From Saprospiraceae bacterium (GTDB taxonomy: Bacteria; Bacteroidota; Bacteroidia; Chitinophagales; Saprospiraceae), in contig JADKAS010000002.1 of assembly GCA_016715245.1 (NCBI GenBank), positions 186,001-250,000 of the forward strand: a stretch of DNA of 64,000 nt, read 5' to 3'. A program made the position numbers and the translations under genes. The notes under the pieces are model-generated. The model had not been told where the DNA came from, did no database searches, and worked only from the letters and a program-made list of their open reading frames with translations. Positions 50,456 to 61,535 of this stretch are shown here, piece by piece; the stretch's first letter is position 1; the number at the start of each line of letters is the position of its first letter.

Positions 50456-53400
50456 ATGATGGAGACGGATATCTATACACCGGTTCATAAAATTCGTATT
50501 GTAACCGCTGCTTCTCTTTTTGACGGACACGATGCTGCCATCAATATCATGCGGCGGATCATGCAAAAGTCAGGCGCAGAAATCATTCATTTGGGACATA
50601 ACCGCTCTGCCATAGAAATTGTGGATACAGCCATTCAGGAAGATGCACAAGGTATTGCCATCACTTCTTACCAGGGCGGTCACAACGAATACTTCAAGTA
50701 TATCTACGACCTGCTCAAAGAGCGTGGTTGCGGACATATCAAAATATTCGGTGGTGGTGGTGGTACCATTCTGCCTACTGAAATCGAAGAACTACATCAA
50801 TACGGCATTTCCCCGGATATATTCTCCCGATGACGGACGCAAAATGGGGTTGCAAGGTATGATCAATGATGTCATCAGACAATGTGATTTTCCTGTGGGG
50901 GATCAACTCAATGGTGAGTGGGCACACATAACTTCAGGAAATACAAAAGTACTCAGCAGATTGATTTCTGCGGTTGAAAATTTTCCGGAAAAACATCGCG
51001 ATCTGGTGGAAAATATCAATCAGGATACTTCATCGGTTCCTGTCCTCGGAATCACCGGTACAGGTGGAGCAGGAAAATCCAGTATGGTTGACGAATTGGT
51101 GCGGCGTTTTCTCATCGATTTCCCAAATAAAAAAGTGGCCATCGTTTCTGTGGATCCTTCCAAAAGAAAAACCGGAGGTGCGCTGCTTGGTGACAGAATC
51201 CGGATGAATGCCATCAATAACGACAGGGTATATATGCGTTCACTCGCAACCCGTCAGTCCAATCTTGCCCTTTCCAAACATGTCAACAGTGCATTAAACA
51301 TTCTCAAAAGGAAAATTTGACCTCATCATCCTGGAAACGTCAGGAATCGGTCAGTCAGATACGGAAATCGTCGATCATTCCAATGTTTCCCTTTATATCA
51401 TGACACCGGAATACGGCGCTGCCTCTCAACTGGAAAAAATCGATATGTTGGATTTTGCGGATGTCATCGCTATCAATAAATTTGATAAAAAGGGGGCCCT
51501 CGACGCATTGCGGGATGTTAAAAAACAATACCAGCGCAACCACAATCTTTGGGATAAGGATCCGGATTTACTTCCTGTGGTTGGTACTATCGCTTCACAG
51601 TTTAACGATCCGGGCACCAATGCCTTGTACAAACATATCATCCACCTCATCAATGAAAAGTGTGGGGTAGATTGGATATCAAGTTTAGACTTACCCACCG
51701 GAGACAGCGAAAAAGTATATATCATTCCGCCGCAAAGAGTGAGGTATTTGAGCGAAATTTCTGAAAACAACCGCCATTACGATGTCTGGACAAATGAACA
51801 GTGTTCCAAAAGCATCTGATGTGTATGTGTTGACAAAAACACTTGATGTTTTGCCTGATTCAGGAATAGTGGCGGAAGAAATTCAAAAGGAAATCGTCAA
51901 AAAAACGGAAGATATGGATGGCCATTGCAAGAGATTGCTGGATGCGTGGCCGAAAAAACTGGAAGCCTACCAACAGGAATTTTTTACCTATCAGGTCAGG
52001 GGAAAAGACATTCAGGTTCCTATATATTCAGAATCCCTTTCTCACCTGAAAATACCTAAGGTTTCCATGCCGCGGTATAAAGACTGGGGCGATATTCTGA
52101 AATGGAATCTGCAGGAAAACGTTCCCGGAGAATTTCCTTACACAGCCGGTGTTTTTCCTTTTAAAAGACAAGGCGAAGACCCGACGCGGATGTTTGCCGG
52201 TGAAGGTGGTCCCGAAAGAACCAACAAACGTTTTCATTACGTGTCTTTAGGTTTACCGGCCAAAAGATTGTCCACGGCTTTTGATTCCGTAACCCTGTAT
52301 GGTGAAGACCCCGATTACAGACCGGATATCTATGGTAAAATAGGCAATTCCGGCGTGAGCATTTGTTGTCTTGACGACGCCAAAATCCTGTATTCCGGAT
52401 TTGACCTTTGCGATCCTTCCACCTCGGTATCCATGACCATCAATGGTCCGGCGGCCACGATATGTGCATTTTTATGAATGCGGCCATCGATCAGCAATGT
52501 GAAAAATATATCCGTCAACATGGACTTGAAACGCTGGTGGAGGAAAAACTTTTGTTGAAATATGAAAAGCCGGTAAAAACGACCCTTGTATATAAGGGGA
52601 CGCTGCCGGAAGGAAACGAAGGACTCGGGCTTATGTTACTGGGTATCACCGGAGATGAAGTTTTACCGGCAGAGGTATATCATACCCTCAAAGCTAAAGC
52701 GTTGTCTTCCGTACGGGGAACGGTGCAGGCCGACATTCTCAAAGAAGACCAGGCGCAAAACACCTGTATATTCAGCACAGAGTTTTCGTTGCGTCTCATG
52801 GGTGATGTGCAGGAGTATTTTATTGAAAATGTTGTGCGCAATTTTTATTCCGTGTCGATATCGGGTTATCATATTGCAGAGGCTGGTGCCAATCCGATTT
52901 CGCAGCTTGCGTTTACCTTGGCCAATGGTTTTACCTTTGTGGAATATTATTTGTCGAGGGGCATGAACATTGACGATTTTGCGCCCAATCTTTCTGTTTT
53001 CTTTTCGAATGGGGTGGATCCGGAATATGCCGTCATCGGCAGGGTAGCCCGAAGGATCTGGGCCAAAGCCATGAGGTACAAGTACAAAGCCAACGAACGG
53101 TCACAGATGCTGAAATATCACATTCAGACTTCAGGAAGGTCATTGCACGCACAGGAAATTGCCTTCAACGACATCAGGACTACATTGCAGGCTCTTTACG
53201 CTATTTACGATAATTGTAACTCGCTCCATACCAATGCCTACGATGAAGCCATCACCACGCCTACGGAAGAATCGGTACGCAGAGCGATGGCCATCCAGTT
53301 GATCATCAACAAAGAGTTGGGTCTGTCCAAAAATGAAAATCCGTTGCAGGGTGCGTTCATCATCGAAGAACTGACCGACCTGGTGGAAGAAGCTGTGTTG

Positions 53401-53814
53401 GCAGAATTTGACCGTCTGACAGAAAGAGGCGGAGTGCTCGGTGCTATGGAAACCATGTACCAAAGGGGCAAGATACAGGAAGAATCTCTGTATTACGAAA
53501 CTTTGAAACATACCGGAGAATTGCCATTGGTTGGGGTCAATACTTTTTTGAGCAAAGAAGGTTCGCCGACCATCATTCCCCTGGAAGTCATCCGTGCTAC
53601 CGAAGAAGAAAAGATCGCTCAGATTGAAACCTTACAAAACCTGCACGGACACCAGCCCGACAAAGCCAAAGAAAACCTCGAAAAGTTGAAAAAACACGCC
53701 ATTTCCAATCAGAATTTATTTGACCATTTGATGGAAACAGTCAAAACCTGTTCTTTGGGACAGATCACCCATGCTTTGTATGAAGTGGGTGGGCAATACA
53801 GGAGGAATATGTGA
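50456..53814 (+). CDS. icmF: Fused isobutyryl-CoA mutase, four frameshifts
   Basis: Five frames give one protein of about 1120 residues with the full IcmF order: an N-terminal B12-binding domain (F-D-G-H-D-A-A, S-Y-Q-G-G-H, G-G-G-G-G-T), the G-protein chaperone (Walker A G-T-G-G-A-G-K-S, switch L-E-T-S-G-I-G-Q-S-D) and the mutase barrel (F-P-Y-T-A-G-V-F-P, R-M-F-A-G-E-G, and S-G-Y-H-I-A-E-A-G-A-N). It rearranges isobutyryl-CoA and butyryl-CoA using adenosylcobalamin. Breaks lie near 50820 (C4), 51315 (A4), 51810 (A4) and 52470 (T5), each at a homopolymer, each mended by one base. It is therefore probably intact in the organism. The start is ATG 50456 or the ATG right after it. Confidence 0.85.
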
Positions 53815-53870
53815 TGTAGCTTTTGTGAAAAGTTCAGATTTTTGTTTCAGAAAATATCAATAAAAACGAC

Positions 53871-53903
53871 AAAGGCCCCCGAAAATTCGGAGGCCTTTGC
53901 CTT
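53871..53903. terminator. Bidirectional terminator of icmF and the T9SS gene
   Basis: AAAGGCC...GGCCTTT with the inner CCGAA/TTCGG stem forms a strong hairpin between the convergent icmF and the gene at 53945. A- and T-rich tracts on its flanks allow action in both directions. Confidence 0.75.
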
Positions 53904-53944
53904 TTACATGTGGTGATTCCGTACTTGGTTTCTTGTATATTCTA

Positions 53945-56620
53945 TCAGAATTTTATAAACCGAATGGATTCTGTTTTGCCTTCCGGCATAGTCGCTTTTA
54001 CTACATATACTCCGGGTATCAATCTACTCACGTCCAACGTTTCTTCTTTTTTGGAAATGCAGTGTGTCATCTGATTTCCGTTTATATCATATAGTTCAAC
54101 TTGTGTATCTTTCACCAAACCTTTGATATGAATATAATCAGTGGCCGGGTTAGGGTAGACAGATATTCCTTTATGTATGGATATGTTTTGATTCGAACTT
54201 ATGATGTCTTCAAAACTTATTTCAAAAGGCTGGGAGGCATACGATCCACTCAGTATAAATTTATTATGATTTCCTTCCATCAGAATCAGCGCGTCACTGA
54301 GGATACTGTTTTGTAAAGCTTCAAAGGTGATGTTTAAAAATACATCGTTGACTTTGATGTTTGTTGCTGCATAATTCGGATTAGTACCTATCACGGAATA
54401 ATACGTATCGTACTCTGTAATCGTAAACTTTTCAAAAAAACTGCTTTTTACCTCTTTGATTTCAGCTTTACCGTTTTTGTGAATTTTAAACTGAATTCCG
54501 TTGGCATTGATATCATCATTCGAATAGACCGCTGTGGTATACGTTTCTCCTGCGGTGATGATTTCATCAATAACATCAACAGGAATCGTCTGAAGATTAC
54601 TTTCAAAGTATGAGTTGTTGATGTCTCCCAATTTATAACCAATAAAATGATAGCCTGTCAAAGGAGCGTTAAAGGATTGTAAGGTAACCTGATTCCGTGC
54701 ATTTTGAAGACTTGGATACAAGTCTTGATACATAAATTTCCAGGGAGATGGCCAGTTTGACAGATTAACTGTTTCGCCATTAATCATTTTTGTAAGAAGT
54801 ACCATATCTAAAGTTGATACGCCGCCTGTTCCATTAATGTCACCTGACAACACCTGACTCGGCTCGAGGGTACGGATAGCAAGAATATGTTCATACAATA
54901 ATATCAGGTCTGCAAGATCAACACCAGCAAGATAATCCGTACTGGCCTTAAAAGGTTTGACAAGGGTATTGGAAGGGTCGAATTCAAACTCTTTACATGG
55001 ACCTGTTTCAATCACATTGCCGGGATACAATTCGACATCATTTAATGCATTGCCATTGAGTTGTCGGACACAAACCTTAACATTTCCGTTTTGAATCGGA
55101 TTTAAAATATTGATACGCTGAATGTATGAATACTCCACACCTTTCATAGTGTTTAATAAACTCCAGTTTCTTTCTACCAGGATACTGTCCGGAGTAAAAT
55201 CATAAATGACATCTGAATATCTACTCAGAAAATAGGACGTACAATTTTCACTCAAAACAGGTTTAACATCGTTCGGGTTGATGCCCGGTTCGTAAGACAA
55301 ATCTACCGGAGAGACCCTCTTTGAAGTTACGGTCAAATCTCCCGGCCATTCAACTGCATCCGTATTGCTGTGTCCTCCACTACAATCAGTGATTGGTGTA
55401 TTCCACGCCAGTGTGTCACAAATTTCACAATTGTTGGCCACCGGTGAATTCATTGAAATTTTTTGTACAAACGAATACGATTGAGATGAAGCCCAATGAA
55501 TCACGGTCCATGTTCTGTTGATTAACCTGCCTCCACCTGAAGTAACAAATGTGTCGTAGTAAGCTTTTGAAACCGCAGCATTACACAATATGTCCCCGTT
55601 GAAAATGAAAGGTTGTAATTCATCTATGTCCTTACCTGTAAAGTTTGCCAATGCCAAAGGAGTCGGATTGTTGAAAATGTCAAAAGGAACATCAACAATG
55701 TCCAAATCACAAGGCCACTCGACGTCGTCAGTAAGGCTGTGGCCTGAAGTACAATCTCCTTCAGCATTACATCGGGATTTGGTGTCACAGATATTGAGCT
55801 CCGCACAATCTGGACCAACGACAGTGATAGTGGCCCAGCAAGTATTGTTTGTGGTGATATCTTTAACTCTCGCTATTATATTTTTTTGAACATCTGCTGA
55901 TGTTACAAAATTGTTGGAACGGGCCACATTGTTTTCGAGAATGTCAAGGTCGTATTCTTGCCAGCATTTATAAGGTCCGCCTTCCAATAATTCATTGGTA
56001 AATATTTCTCTGGTTTCGCCCTCAGAAAGAACCACTAAAATTTCAGCATTGCAGGCCAACGACTGAACAGAATTCTGTGCATTGGACAGATTAACAGAAG
56101 TCGTGGCATAATCCCAATTGCCTGCATTGTCATAGACCCTGACTTCGACCGTTTTTGGACTGACATCATTACAGGTGACAACAGAAGGAGTCACGGTGAT
56201 GTGCGAGATTCCGGTACAATTATCAAACGAACCGGCATCAAACATTTCAGGTGTTAGTGTTTTGGTATTGTCCATATTTAATTTGACATAAACCTGTGAT
56301 TTGACATACGGAATCGGTTTTACATCATCAGAAACAATGAGTGTGCTCATACAGGATGAAGTAGAACCATTTGCATTTGAAACTGTCAGGGTTACTGAAT
56401 AAGTGCCTGGCAATGGAAATACAAGTTGGCTCAGACTATAGGAATTATAGTTTGTAGAACCATTGTCTATGTCTTCAAAAGTGATGGAAGCCAAACAGTT
56501 GCTACTTCCGGTACTTTTAGTAACCTGTGTTTTACAAAGGGCAGTCTGGGCACTCATGTTTGTTCCGAAACATAGCCAAATAAAGATAAAAAAGGAAAAG
56601 GTATTCAATTTTGTTGTCAT
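53945..56620 (-). CDS. Large T9SS-secreted protein with PKD/HYR-like, dockerin-like and sorting domains
   Basis: The protein has 891 residues: signal peptide (1-24), PKD-like opening, HYR-like beta-sandwiches (D-N-C-T-G-I-S, D-N-A-G-N-W), two similar units with G-H-S-x-T-D-x-V-E-W-P-x-D-L, a dockerin-like stretch (G-D-I-N-G-T-G-G-V-S-T-L-D-M-V) and the type A sorting domain (V-Y-P-N-P-A-T-D-Y-I). It is surface-displayed or released and may serve adhesion or matrix binding. It is the last gene of the operon starting at 60210. Confidence 0.85.
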   Translation of the reverse strand: MTTKLNTFSFFIFIWLCFGTNMSAQTALCKTQVTKSTGSSNCLASITFEDIDNGSTNYNSYSLSQLVFPLPGTYSVTLTVSNANGSTSSCMSTLIVSDDVKPIPYVKSQVYVKLNMDNTKTLTPEMFDAGSFDNCTGISHITVTPSVVTCNDVSPKTVEVRVYDNAGNWDYATTSVNLSNAQNSVQSLACNAEILVVLSEGETREIFTNELLEGGPYKCWQEYDLDILENNVARSNNFVTSADVQKNIIARVKDITTNNTCWATITVVGPDCAELNICDTKSRCNAEGDCTSGHSLTDDVEWPCDLDIVDVPFDIFNNPTPLALANFTGKDIDELQPFIFNGDILCNAAVSKAYYDTFVTSGGGRLINRTWTVIHWASSQSYSFVQKISMNSPVANNCEICDTLAWNTPITDCSGGHSNTDAVEWPGDLTVTSKRVSPVDLSYEPGINPNDVKPVLSENCTSYFLSRYSDVIYDFTPDSILVERNWSLLNTMKGVEYSYIQRINILNPIQNGNVKVCVRQLNGNALNDVELYPGNVIETGPCKEFEFDPSNTLVKPFKASTDYLAGVDLADLILLYEHILAIRTLEPSQVLSGDINGTGGVSTLDMVLLTKMINGETVNLSNWPSPWKFMYQDLYPSLQNARNQVTLQSFNAPLTGYHFIGYKLGDINNSYFESNLQTIPVDVIDEIITAGETYTTAVYSNDDINANGIQFKIHKNGKAEIKEVKSSFFEKFTITEYDTYYSVIGTNPNYAATNIKVNDVFLNITFEALQNSILSDALILMEGNHNKFILSGSYASQPFEISFEDIISSNQNISIHKGISVYPNPATDYIHIKGLVKDTQVELYDINGNQMTHCISKKEETLDVSRLIPGVYVVKATMPEGKTESIRFIKF

Positions 56621-56674
56621 GATATATTCATTTTTAATGGTAATGTAGTGAATAATAAGGTTAAAAAATGATCC

Positions 56675-57955
56675 TCATTCCGGTCTGAGGAAGGAAAAAA
56701 GTGCGCGCTGTAATATGGGTACCTGTTCGAATATTTTGACTTCCAAAAGGAAATCAAGATAAATGCCCAGGCTTTTTTCGTTAACTATTTTATTGTATAC
56801 TATACCTCCGCTAAGAAATGGTGTTTCAAAATATTGAAAACCGGAGGGTAATCTTTGAACTCCTCCTTCTGCATTCAGGAAGCTGGTTTTATGCCAACTT
56901 ACCAGAGGCACCATGGCACCTAATCTGACGGAAACAGAAGATGTCATGTTAATGGGAATGTCGTATTCTATATTCGGGTGTAAAATCAAGTGATGGCTGT
57001 AATTATACGTTTTACCTATTTTTTGGGTAATTTTTGTGGCTATGACTTCACCGGTTTCTGTTGAAATAATTCCATCCGGCCCTATGTAATAGCCGGTTGT
57101 ATCCGTAAGTAAAAAGTCTTCATTTTTTGTAAAATGGTACCGAATGTGGGATGCCAAACCAGTATAATTTAATCCGACATTCATAAACCAATTATTTTTC
57201 CATCTTTTTTGAAATCCATACTCCAAATTATAATTGTACATTGGCTTATGGTTGGTTTTTTGACTGTTGTTTTCAACGACTAGTTTATCCCAAATATAGG
57301 TTACACCTCCACCGCCCAAAACATAAGGCAGAAGTTTTGTTTTTTCGGGTTTGGTTTCTACAGAAAAAATGGGTTGTATAAGCAAAGGGATGTTGTTTTT
57401 AAAGAGGATAATATTTTTGTTTTCTATCCGGGTTATGTCGGTATCTTCGTCGTCTGCTTTAGTTTTTGTACCTCCAGGTTGGGCAATTTGTGGAAGGATT
57501 TGATAGTTGTCAGAGGGCGAATAACTTGTTGTTCCTTCGGGGATCTCCGGCGACAATATATGATGTTTTGATGGTGCATTTGCCAAAGTTGTTGTCGTAC
57601 TACCTGGGAGTATGCTGTTATTTTGTAGTTCATTATTGAATGGATGATACACTTGCGGGTCTTGTTGTTTAGACTGCTTACACAATGTTAATTCTTTAAG
57701 CAGAACTGACTTTTCTGTTTGCCAATCAAGCAGCTCTTTTGCTTCCGGGGATGGTTGGTTTTTTGTTAAAATATGGTAACCACCAATACCCAGACCTATT
57801 CCGGAAAGGAAAAAAAACAGTAAAGGCAACCAGTTATTTTTTTTACGGACAGGAAGGTTGGGTTTGATACCGTTCCATAAAGATTCGGTGTCTAAACTTT
57901 CTGTATGCTGTTGAAGGCGACTTATTATCTTTTTTTCATTATCATTCCATTCCAT
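56675..57955 (-). CDS. Membrane-anchored protein with a C-terminal beta-barrel-like domain, next to an ECF sigma factor
   Basis: The protein has 426 residues. The first about 38 residues are cytoplasmic (W-N-D-N-E-K-K-I-I), then comes one membrane span (about 39-60), then a low-complexity linker and, from about 210, aromatic-rich beta strands with the G-G-G-G-V-T-Y pattern of outer-membrane-like barrels. Its place 11 bp after the sigma gene and its single N-terminal span match the position of anti-sigma factors. A direct role as anti-sigma is an inference. Confidence 0.55.
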   Translation of the reverse strand: MEWNDNEKKIISRLQQHTESLDTESLWNGIKPNLPVRKKNNWLPLLFFFLSGIGLGIGGYHILTKNQPSPEAKELLDWQTEKSVLLKELTLCKQSKQQDPQVYHPFNNELQNNSILPGSTTTTLANAPSKHHILSPEIPEGTTSYSPSDNYQILPQIAQPGGTKTKADDEDTDITRIENKNIILFKNNIPLLIQPIFSVETKPEKTKLLPYVLGGGGVTYIWDKLVVENNSQKTNHKPMYNYNLEYGFQKRWKNNWFMNVGLNYTGLASHIRYHFTKNEDFLLTDTTGYYIGPDGIISTETGEVIATKITQKIGKTYNYSHHLILHPNIEYDIPINMTSSVSVRLGAMVPLVSWHKTSFLNAEGGVQRLPSGFQYFETPFLSGGIVYNKIVNEKSLGIYLDFLLEVKIFEQVPILQRALFSFLRPE

Positions 57956-57966
57956 GGCGTGATGTT

Positions 57967-58494
57967 TTATTTTTGATGTTCAAAACTTTTTGTTTTTAAT
58001 TGTAAAAACTGCCTGGCTCGCGTCAGATATACCCGACTTGATGATTCAGCAATATTCATTAAGGTGGCTATTTCAGCATGGCTGTATCCTTCTACTGCAT
58101 GAAGGTTAAAAATAATTCGCTGCATGTCAGGAAGCTGATTGAGTACATTGAGTAAATCTTTTACATGTAAATCATCTATTGCTGACATTTCCCGATTTTC
58201 TTCATTCAGTACACTGTCAATATCTTCTAAATGCCGGTATTTTTTAATCTCTTTTAAACAGGTATTCACTACAATGGTAATCAGCCAGTTGCGCAAACTA
58301 CCTTTTTCTTCAAATTGGTCAATATTCCGAATAATTTTGATCAGACTATCCTGTAACACGTCTTTTGCATGTTCTTTGTCAATCATATATCTTATACACA
58401 CTGCCAACAATGCCGGAGAATATTTTTCTACCAGGGCTTTATAAGCAGACTCACGTCCTCTTTTACAACCGGATATGATGGAGCTGTCTTCCAC
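57967..58494 (-). CDS. ECF RNA polymerase sigma factor
   Basis: The protein has 175 residues. Region 2 (about 20-85) has A-K-D-V-L-Q-D-S-L-I-K-I and region 4 (about 110-165) has L-P-D-M-Q-R-I-I-F-N-L and the helix-turn-helix Y-S-H-A-E-I-A-T-L-M-N-I-A-E-S-S-S-R-V. It starts four bases after the stop of the lipoprotein gene and is followed 11 bp later by the membrane protein. It likely directs transcription of this operon or of other surface genes. Confidence 0.9.
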   Translation of the reverse strand: MEDSSIISGCKRGRESAYKALVEKYSPALLAVCIRYMIDKEHAKDVLQDSLIKIIRNIDQFEEKGSLRNWLITIVVNTCLKEIKKYRHLEDIDSVLNEENREMSAIDDLHVKDLLNVLNQLPDMQRIIFNLHAVEGYSHAEIATLMNIAESSSRVYLTRARQFLQLKTKSFEHQK

Positions 58495-58497
58495 AGT

Positions 58498-60210
58498 TTA
58501 TAATTTTACAAAAAAGTCAGCTTCTATCTGCTGGTTTTTCGCCGTTAAGGGTTGCAGCGTTTTTGCCCAGAAATTTCCTTTGAAACTGCCTTTAATCCAT
58601 CCATTTTTTTGATAACTCAATACCAGAATTTCCTCAAATCCACAAGTGTTTGATGTAGGGCAATTGATTTCAATGCCTTTACTTATAAATCCGGTATCTT
58701 TCCATAGGATGTTTCCCTCTGATGGGGCTAACAACCCTGATTGTTCGTTGTTTTTGAAAGTCAGTAAAAATTCCTGAGCCGTACTTTTAAAATGTATCTT
58801 ATATATTCCGTTTTGATCGGTCACAGAAATATCACCGGAATACATCGTATTTCCACCTGGAGTACGAAGACTTATATATTGATTTTCAAGACCCTGACAG
58901 AGAAAAATGTTGCCCATTTCAGCAGTGTTGGTTTGAAAACGGATGTCAGACATTTTTTCTCCATTGATACCGGCACTGCCGAAAGAAAGTGGGCCGGCAA
59001 CACATAAGGGGATTTGCCATTCGAAATCAGTTTCAGGTATGTATATGTATTCCGTTTTGGGACCATTTTGGATTTTAATAAAACCATTTGAGAGGGATTG
59101 GGCATTACAATCTTTAAATTTACCTTTCACCTTGATTTGTTTAAGTTCCGGAATATCGAAATTTTTTGTTCCTACATGATTGGTTTCATTGACAGCATTA
59201 AACACAATGGAATGATTTTGTCCAACACATGCCGCTTCCGGATAAATGAAAATATTTTTATTTTTGGGCACAAGAATTTCCCAGTTTCCATTATTGGTCG
59301 TCAAGGTGCGTTGGATTGTTTCACCATCATCATAATAGACAACAGGTTGTTTTACAAATGGAAGACCTTGACCTGTAAATACACCTTTTATTGTGGCCGG
59401 TTCATGGAGATGTACAACAGCGTAGATGCCTGAACTTTGCACAGGAAGTGTTTGTTTGTCTGAAAATAGTCCATGGTACATCCATGTTTTTTTAATTCTG
59501 TCGTATTGAATGATATGTGCCGGAGTTTTGGGGGAAATATTCAGTAACACGTTTTTTGGACTTGCCAAAGTAAGATACTTTTCATTTTGTGTCAGAAGGT
59601 CAAACCTGAAAACATGGAGCCATTCTACCAGGGAATATTTGCCATTGATGTCAACGAGTTTTCCTCCCGGTAAGGCTTGCAAATGGAAAGGATTGCTCAA
59701 ATCAAATTCGTGGTAAATGCAGTTTACATTTCCGGCAAAAGATTCATTTCCGGATTTAAATTCTGTATTCGTAAGGTCTATATTTATTTTCCCTGAAGGA
59801 AACGAAATTATACTTCCTTCAGAGGTGATAAAATTTATTTTTAGAGTATTTCTAAAAAGGGTTAGATGATGGTAGTTTACCTGATTTTCTATATTGTATA
59901 AGGCAAATTCGAAGACCTCTCCATCTTTATCGGTGATGGTCAACAATTCATTTTCTTTGCTGATATCTTTGGCTTCAAACTGAAAAAAAGATGCCTGGTT
60001 GATAATCTTGCTTTCTTTGTTGAATCTTGCAGTGAGACCTGTCAAAGTCTGTCCGTTTTCATCGGTGACGTTGATAACAACATTAGCGGAAGCGATGATT
60101 GTTTTTCTGACAGGTTTGATGATGATTTCCGTTGACTCTTCTGCGTCGGGATAACAACCTGCCATCATCAGGATTCCTGCAAGGATAAAAATGTATTTGC
60201 TGAGATACAT
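58498..60210 (-). CDS. Lipoprotein with carboxypeptidase-regulatory-like domains
   Basis: The protein has 570 residues. The lipobox L-M-M-A-G-C gives an outer-membrane lipoprotein. The N-terminal part (V-V-I-N-V-T-D-E-N-G-Q-T-L-T-G-L) and the region about 260-350 (G-V-F-T-G-Q-G-L-P-F-V-K-Q-P-V-V) are of the carboxypeptidase-regulatory-like type. Function unknown. It is the first gene of a tight four-gene operon (lipoprotein, sigma factor, membrane protein, T9SS protein). Confidence 0.75.
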   Translation of the reverse strand: MYLSKYIFILAGILMMAGCYPDAEESTEIIIKPVRKTIIASANVVINVTDENGQTLTGLTARFNKESKIINQASFFQFEAKDISKENELLTITDKDGEVFEFALYNIENQVNYHHLTLFRNTLKINFITSEGSIISFPSGKINIDLTNTEFKSGNESFAGNVNCIYHEFDLSNPFHLQALPGGKLVDINGKYSLVEWLHVFRFDLLTQNEKYLTLASPKNVLLNISPKTPAHIIQYDRIKKTWMYHGLFSDKQTLPVQSSGIYAVVHLHEPATIKGVFTGQGLPFVKQPVVYYDDGETIQRTLTTNNGNWEILVPKNKNIFIYPEAACVGQNHSIVFNAVNETNHVGTKNFDIPELKQIKVKGKFKDCNAQSLSNGFIKIQNGPKTEYIYIPETDFEWQIPLCVAGPLSFGSAGINGEKMSDIRFQTNTAEMGNIFLCQGLENQYISLRTPGGNTMYSGDISVTDQNGIYKIHFKSTAQEFLLTFKNNEQSGLLAPSEGNILWKDTGFISKGIEINCPTSNTCGFEEILVLSYQKNGWIKGSFKGNFWAKTLQPLTAKNQQIEADFFVKL

Positions 60211-60605
60211 ATTTTAATTATTTTTTATACTCTATTAATTCTCAAAGTAAACAAAACGCTACAAATTATGAGGTTTTATTTTTCCAAATGATGATAAATC
60301 GTTTTTTGTAGTTGAAATATAGGGTGTTTTTCAGGCAATAAAAACGTCGTAAGTGATTATAATTCAGCGGATAATCATGAGGATTTATTTTTTGGAAGCT
60401 GTATTAGCTACAATGTACACTGCATGCTTCAGCTCAACAAAACTTTTGAAAGTGTAAATGAAATTAAAATTAAAAATCTTCAAGCTGTATTGAAGATGTT
60501 CAGACCAGGGTGTGTGTTTGGATGGATATAATGATTCTGTACTTACTTCTGTCTTAATTAGGATATAAATTTACAATGTAATATTATCCTTGTAATATTT
60601 AAAGT
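60211..60605 (+). other. Gap between the sigma operon and the abi gene
   Basis: About 395 A/T-rich bases, with the presumed promoter of the lipoprotein gene on the left. No gene, repeat or clear hairpin was recognised. Confidence 0.4.
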
Positions 60606-61529
60606 TTATTTCCATAGTCCTTGGTTTTGCCAATTGTTCAAAAAACCCAATTTATAGATTGGAATGTTTGGATTATTTGCAAATAGTGATATTATTTTAC
60701 TTTTAATTTGATGATTTGGTGTTACTTCATTGCATAAGTAAACCATTGTACTAATGATTAAAAACGGTTTCTTGCTTTGAACAGGGTTTAGAGGGTTGTT
60801 CAACCAAACTGAAAGAGGGTTGTTCAAGTTGGCAATTGGAACTTTTACCATATTTCTGCTCCATAGTCTGGAATGATGAGCAATAATGTTTCTGACATAA
60901 GTAATTGCTTCCAGCCAACTTGAGAGTTCATTATGGAGGTTTAACCCCATTTCATTTGTTATTGTTGATTTTTCGGGCAATTGGTGCTTTAACTTCTTGA
61001 AAAGCTTAGATAATGTACCCATAGAAGCAACTTCCATTATTTTCCAAGCATCTGCATCCTGATTGGGAAATCTTCTTTTTTGGTCTTTTATAAAAATTTC
61101 CTGACTTCTGAAAAATTCGGTTTTGAGTTCAAGAATGGTATGTTGATAAATAGTAATGTTAGGGTTTGAAGGCAAAGGTGTGTTTTCAAACAAATTTTGA
61201 TTCAAATACCACAATCCACCATAAGCCATTGAAAGGTGGTAAATCATTTTGGTACGTAGTGCTATTTCAATACGTTCTATGGCATCAAAAAGTATCAAAC
61301 GCAAGTGTCTGTCAAAAGTATAACGGTCTAGTATGTCTTCAAAGTAAGTATTGGGTTTAAAAGTGTGCAAAGTATAGTCGGCTTGCATATCCCACCAATA
61401 GCCTTTAAAGCGATAAAAACTGATGTTTTCTAAAAAGTGGTGTGCAGATGGCTCGTCTTTGAAGAGCATTCCTCGTTGTTTAAGCAAGGATATTTGGTCT
61501 TTTATGGAGTAAGGAGTTTTGTTTGCCAT
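60606..61529 (-). CDS. AbiF/AbiD-type (Abi_2) HEPN protein
   Basis: The protein has 307 residues. The family's opening phrase Y-S-I-K-D-Q-I-S-L-L-K-Q-R-G-M and the Y-R-F-K-G-Y-W, D-R-H-L-R-L-I-L-F-D-A-I-E-R-I-E-I-A-L-R-T blocks fit Abi_2 proteins. The probable RNase centre is R-N-I-I-A-H-H-S-R-L-W (the R-x4-6-H motif of HEPN domains), at about 215-225. Members take part in abortive infection and probably cleave RNA. A short hairpin RNA with its own promoter lies directly upstream. Confidence 0.85.
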   Translation of the reverse strand: MANKTPYSIKDQISLLKQRGMLFKDEPSAHHFLENISFYRFKGYWWDMQADYTLHTFKPNTYFEDILDRYTFDRHLRLILFDAIERIEIALRTKMIYHLSMAYGGLWYLNQNLFENTPLPSNPNITIYQHTILELKTEFFRSQEIFIKDQKRRFPNQDADAWKIMEVASMGTLSKLFKKLKHQLPEKSTITNEMGLNLHNELSSWLEAITYVRNIIAHHSRLWSRNMVKVPIANLNNPLSVWLNNPLNPVQSKKPFLIISTMVYLCNEVTPNHQIKSKIISLFANNPNIPIYKLGFLNNWQNQGLWK

Positions 61530-61535
61530 AGCTCT

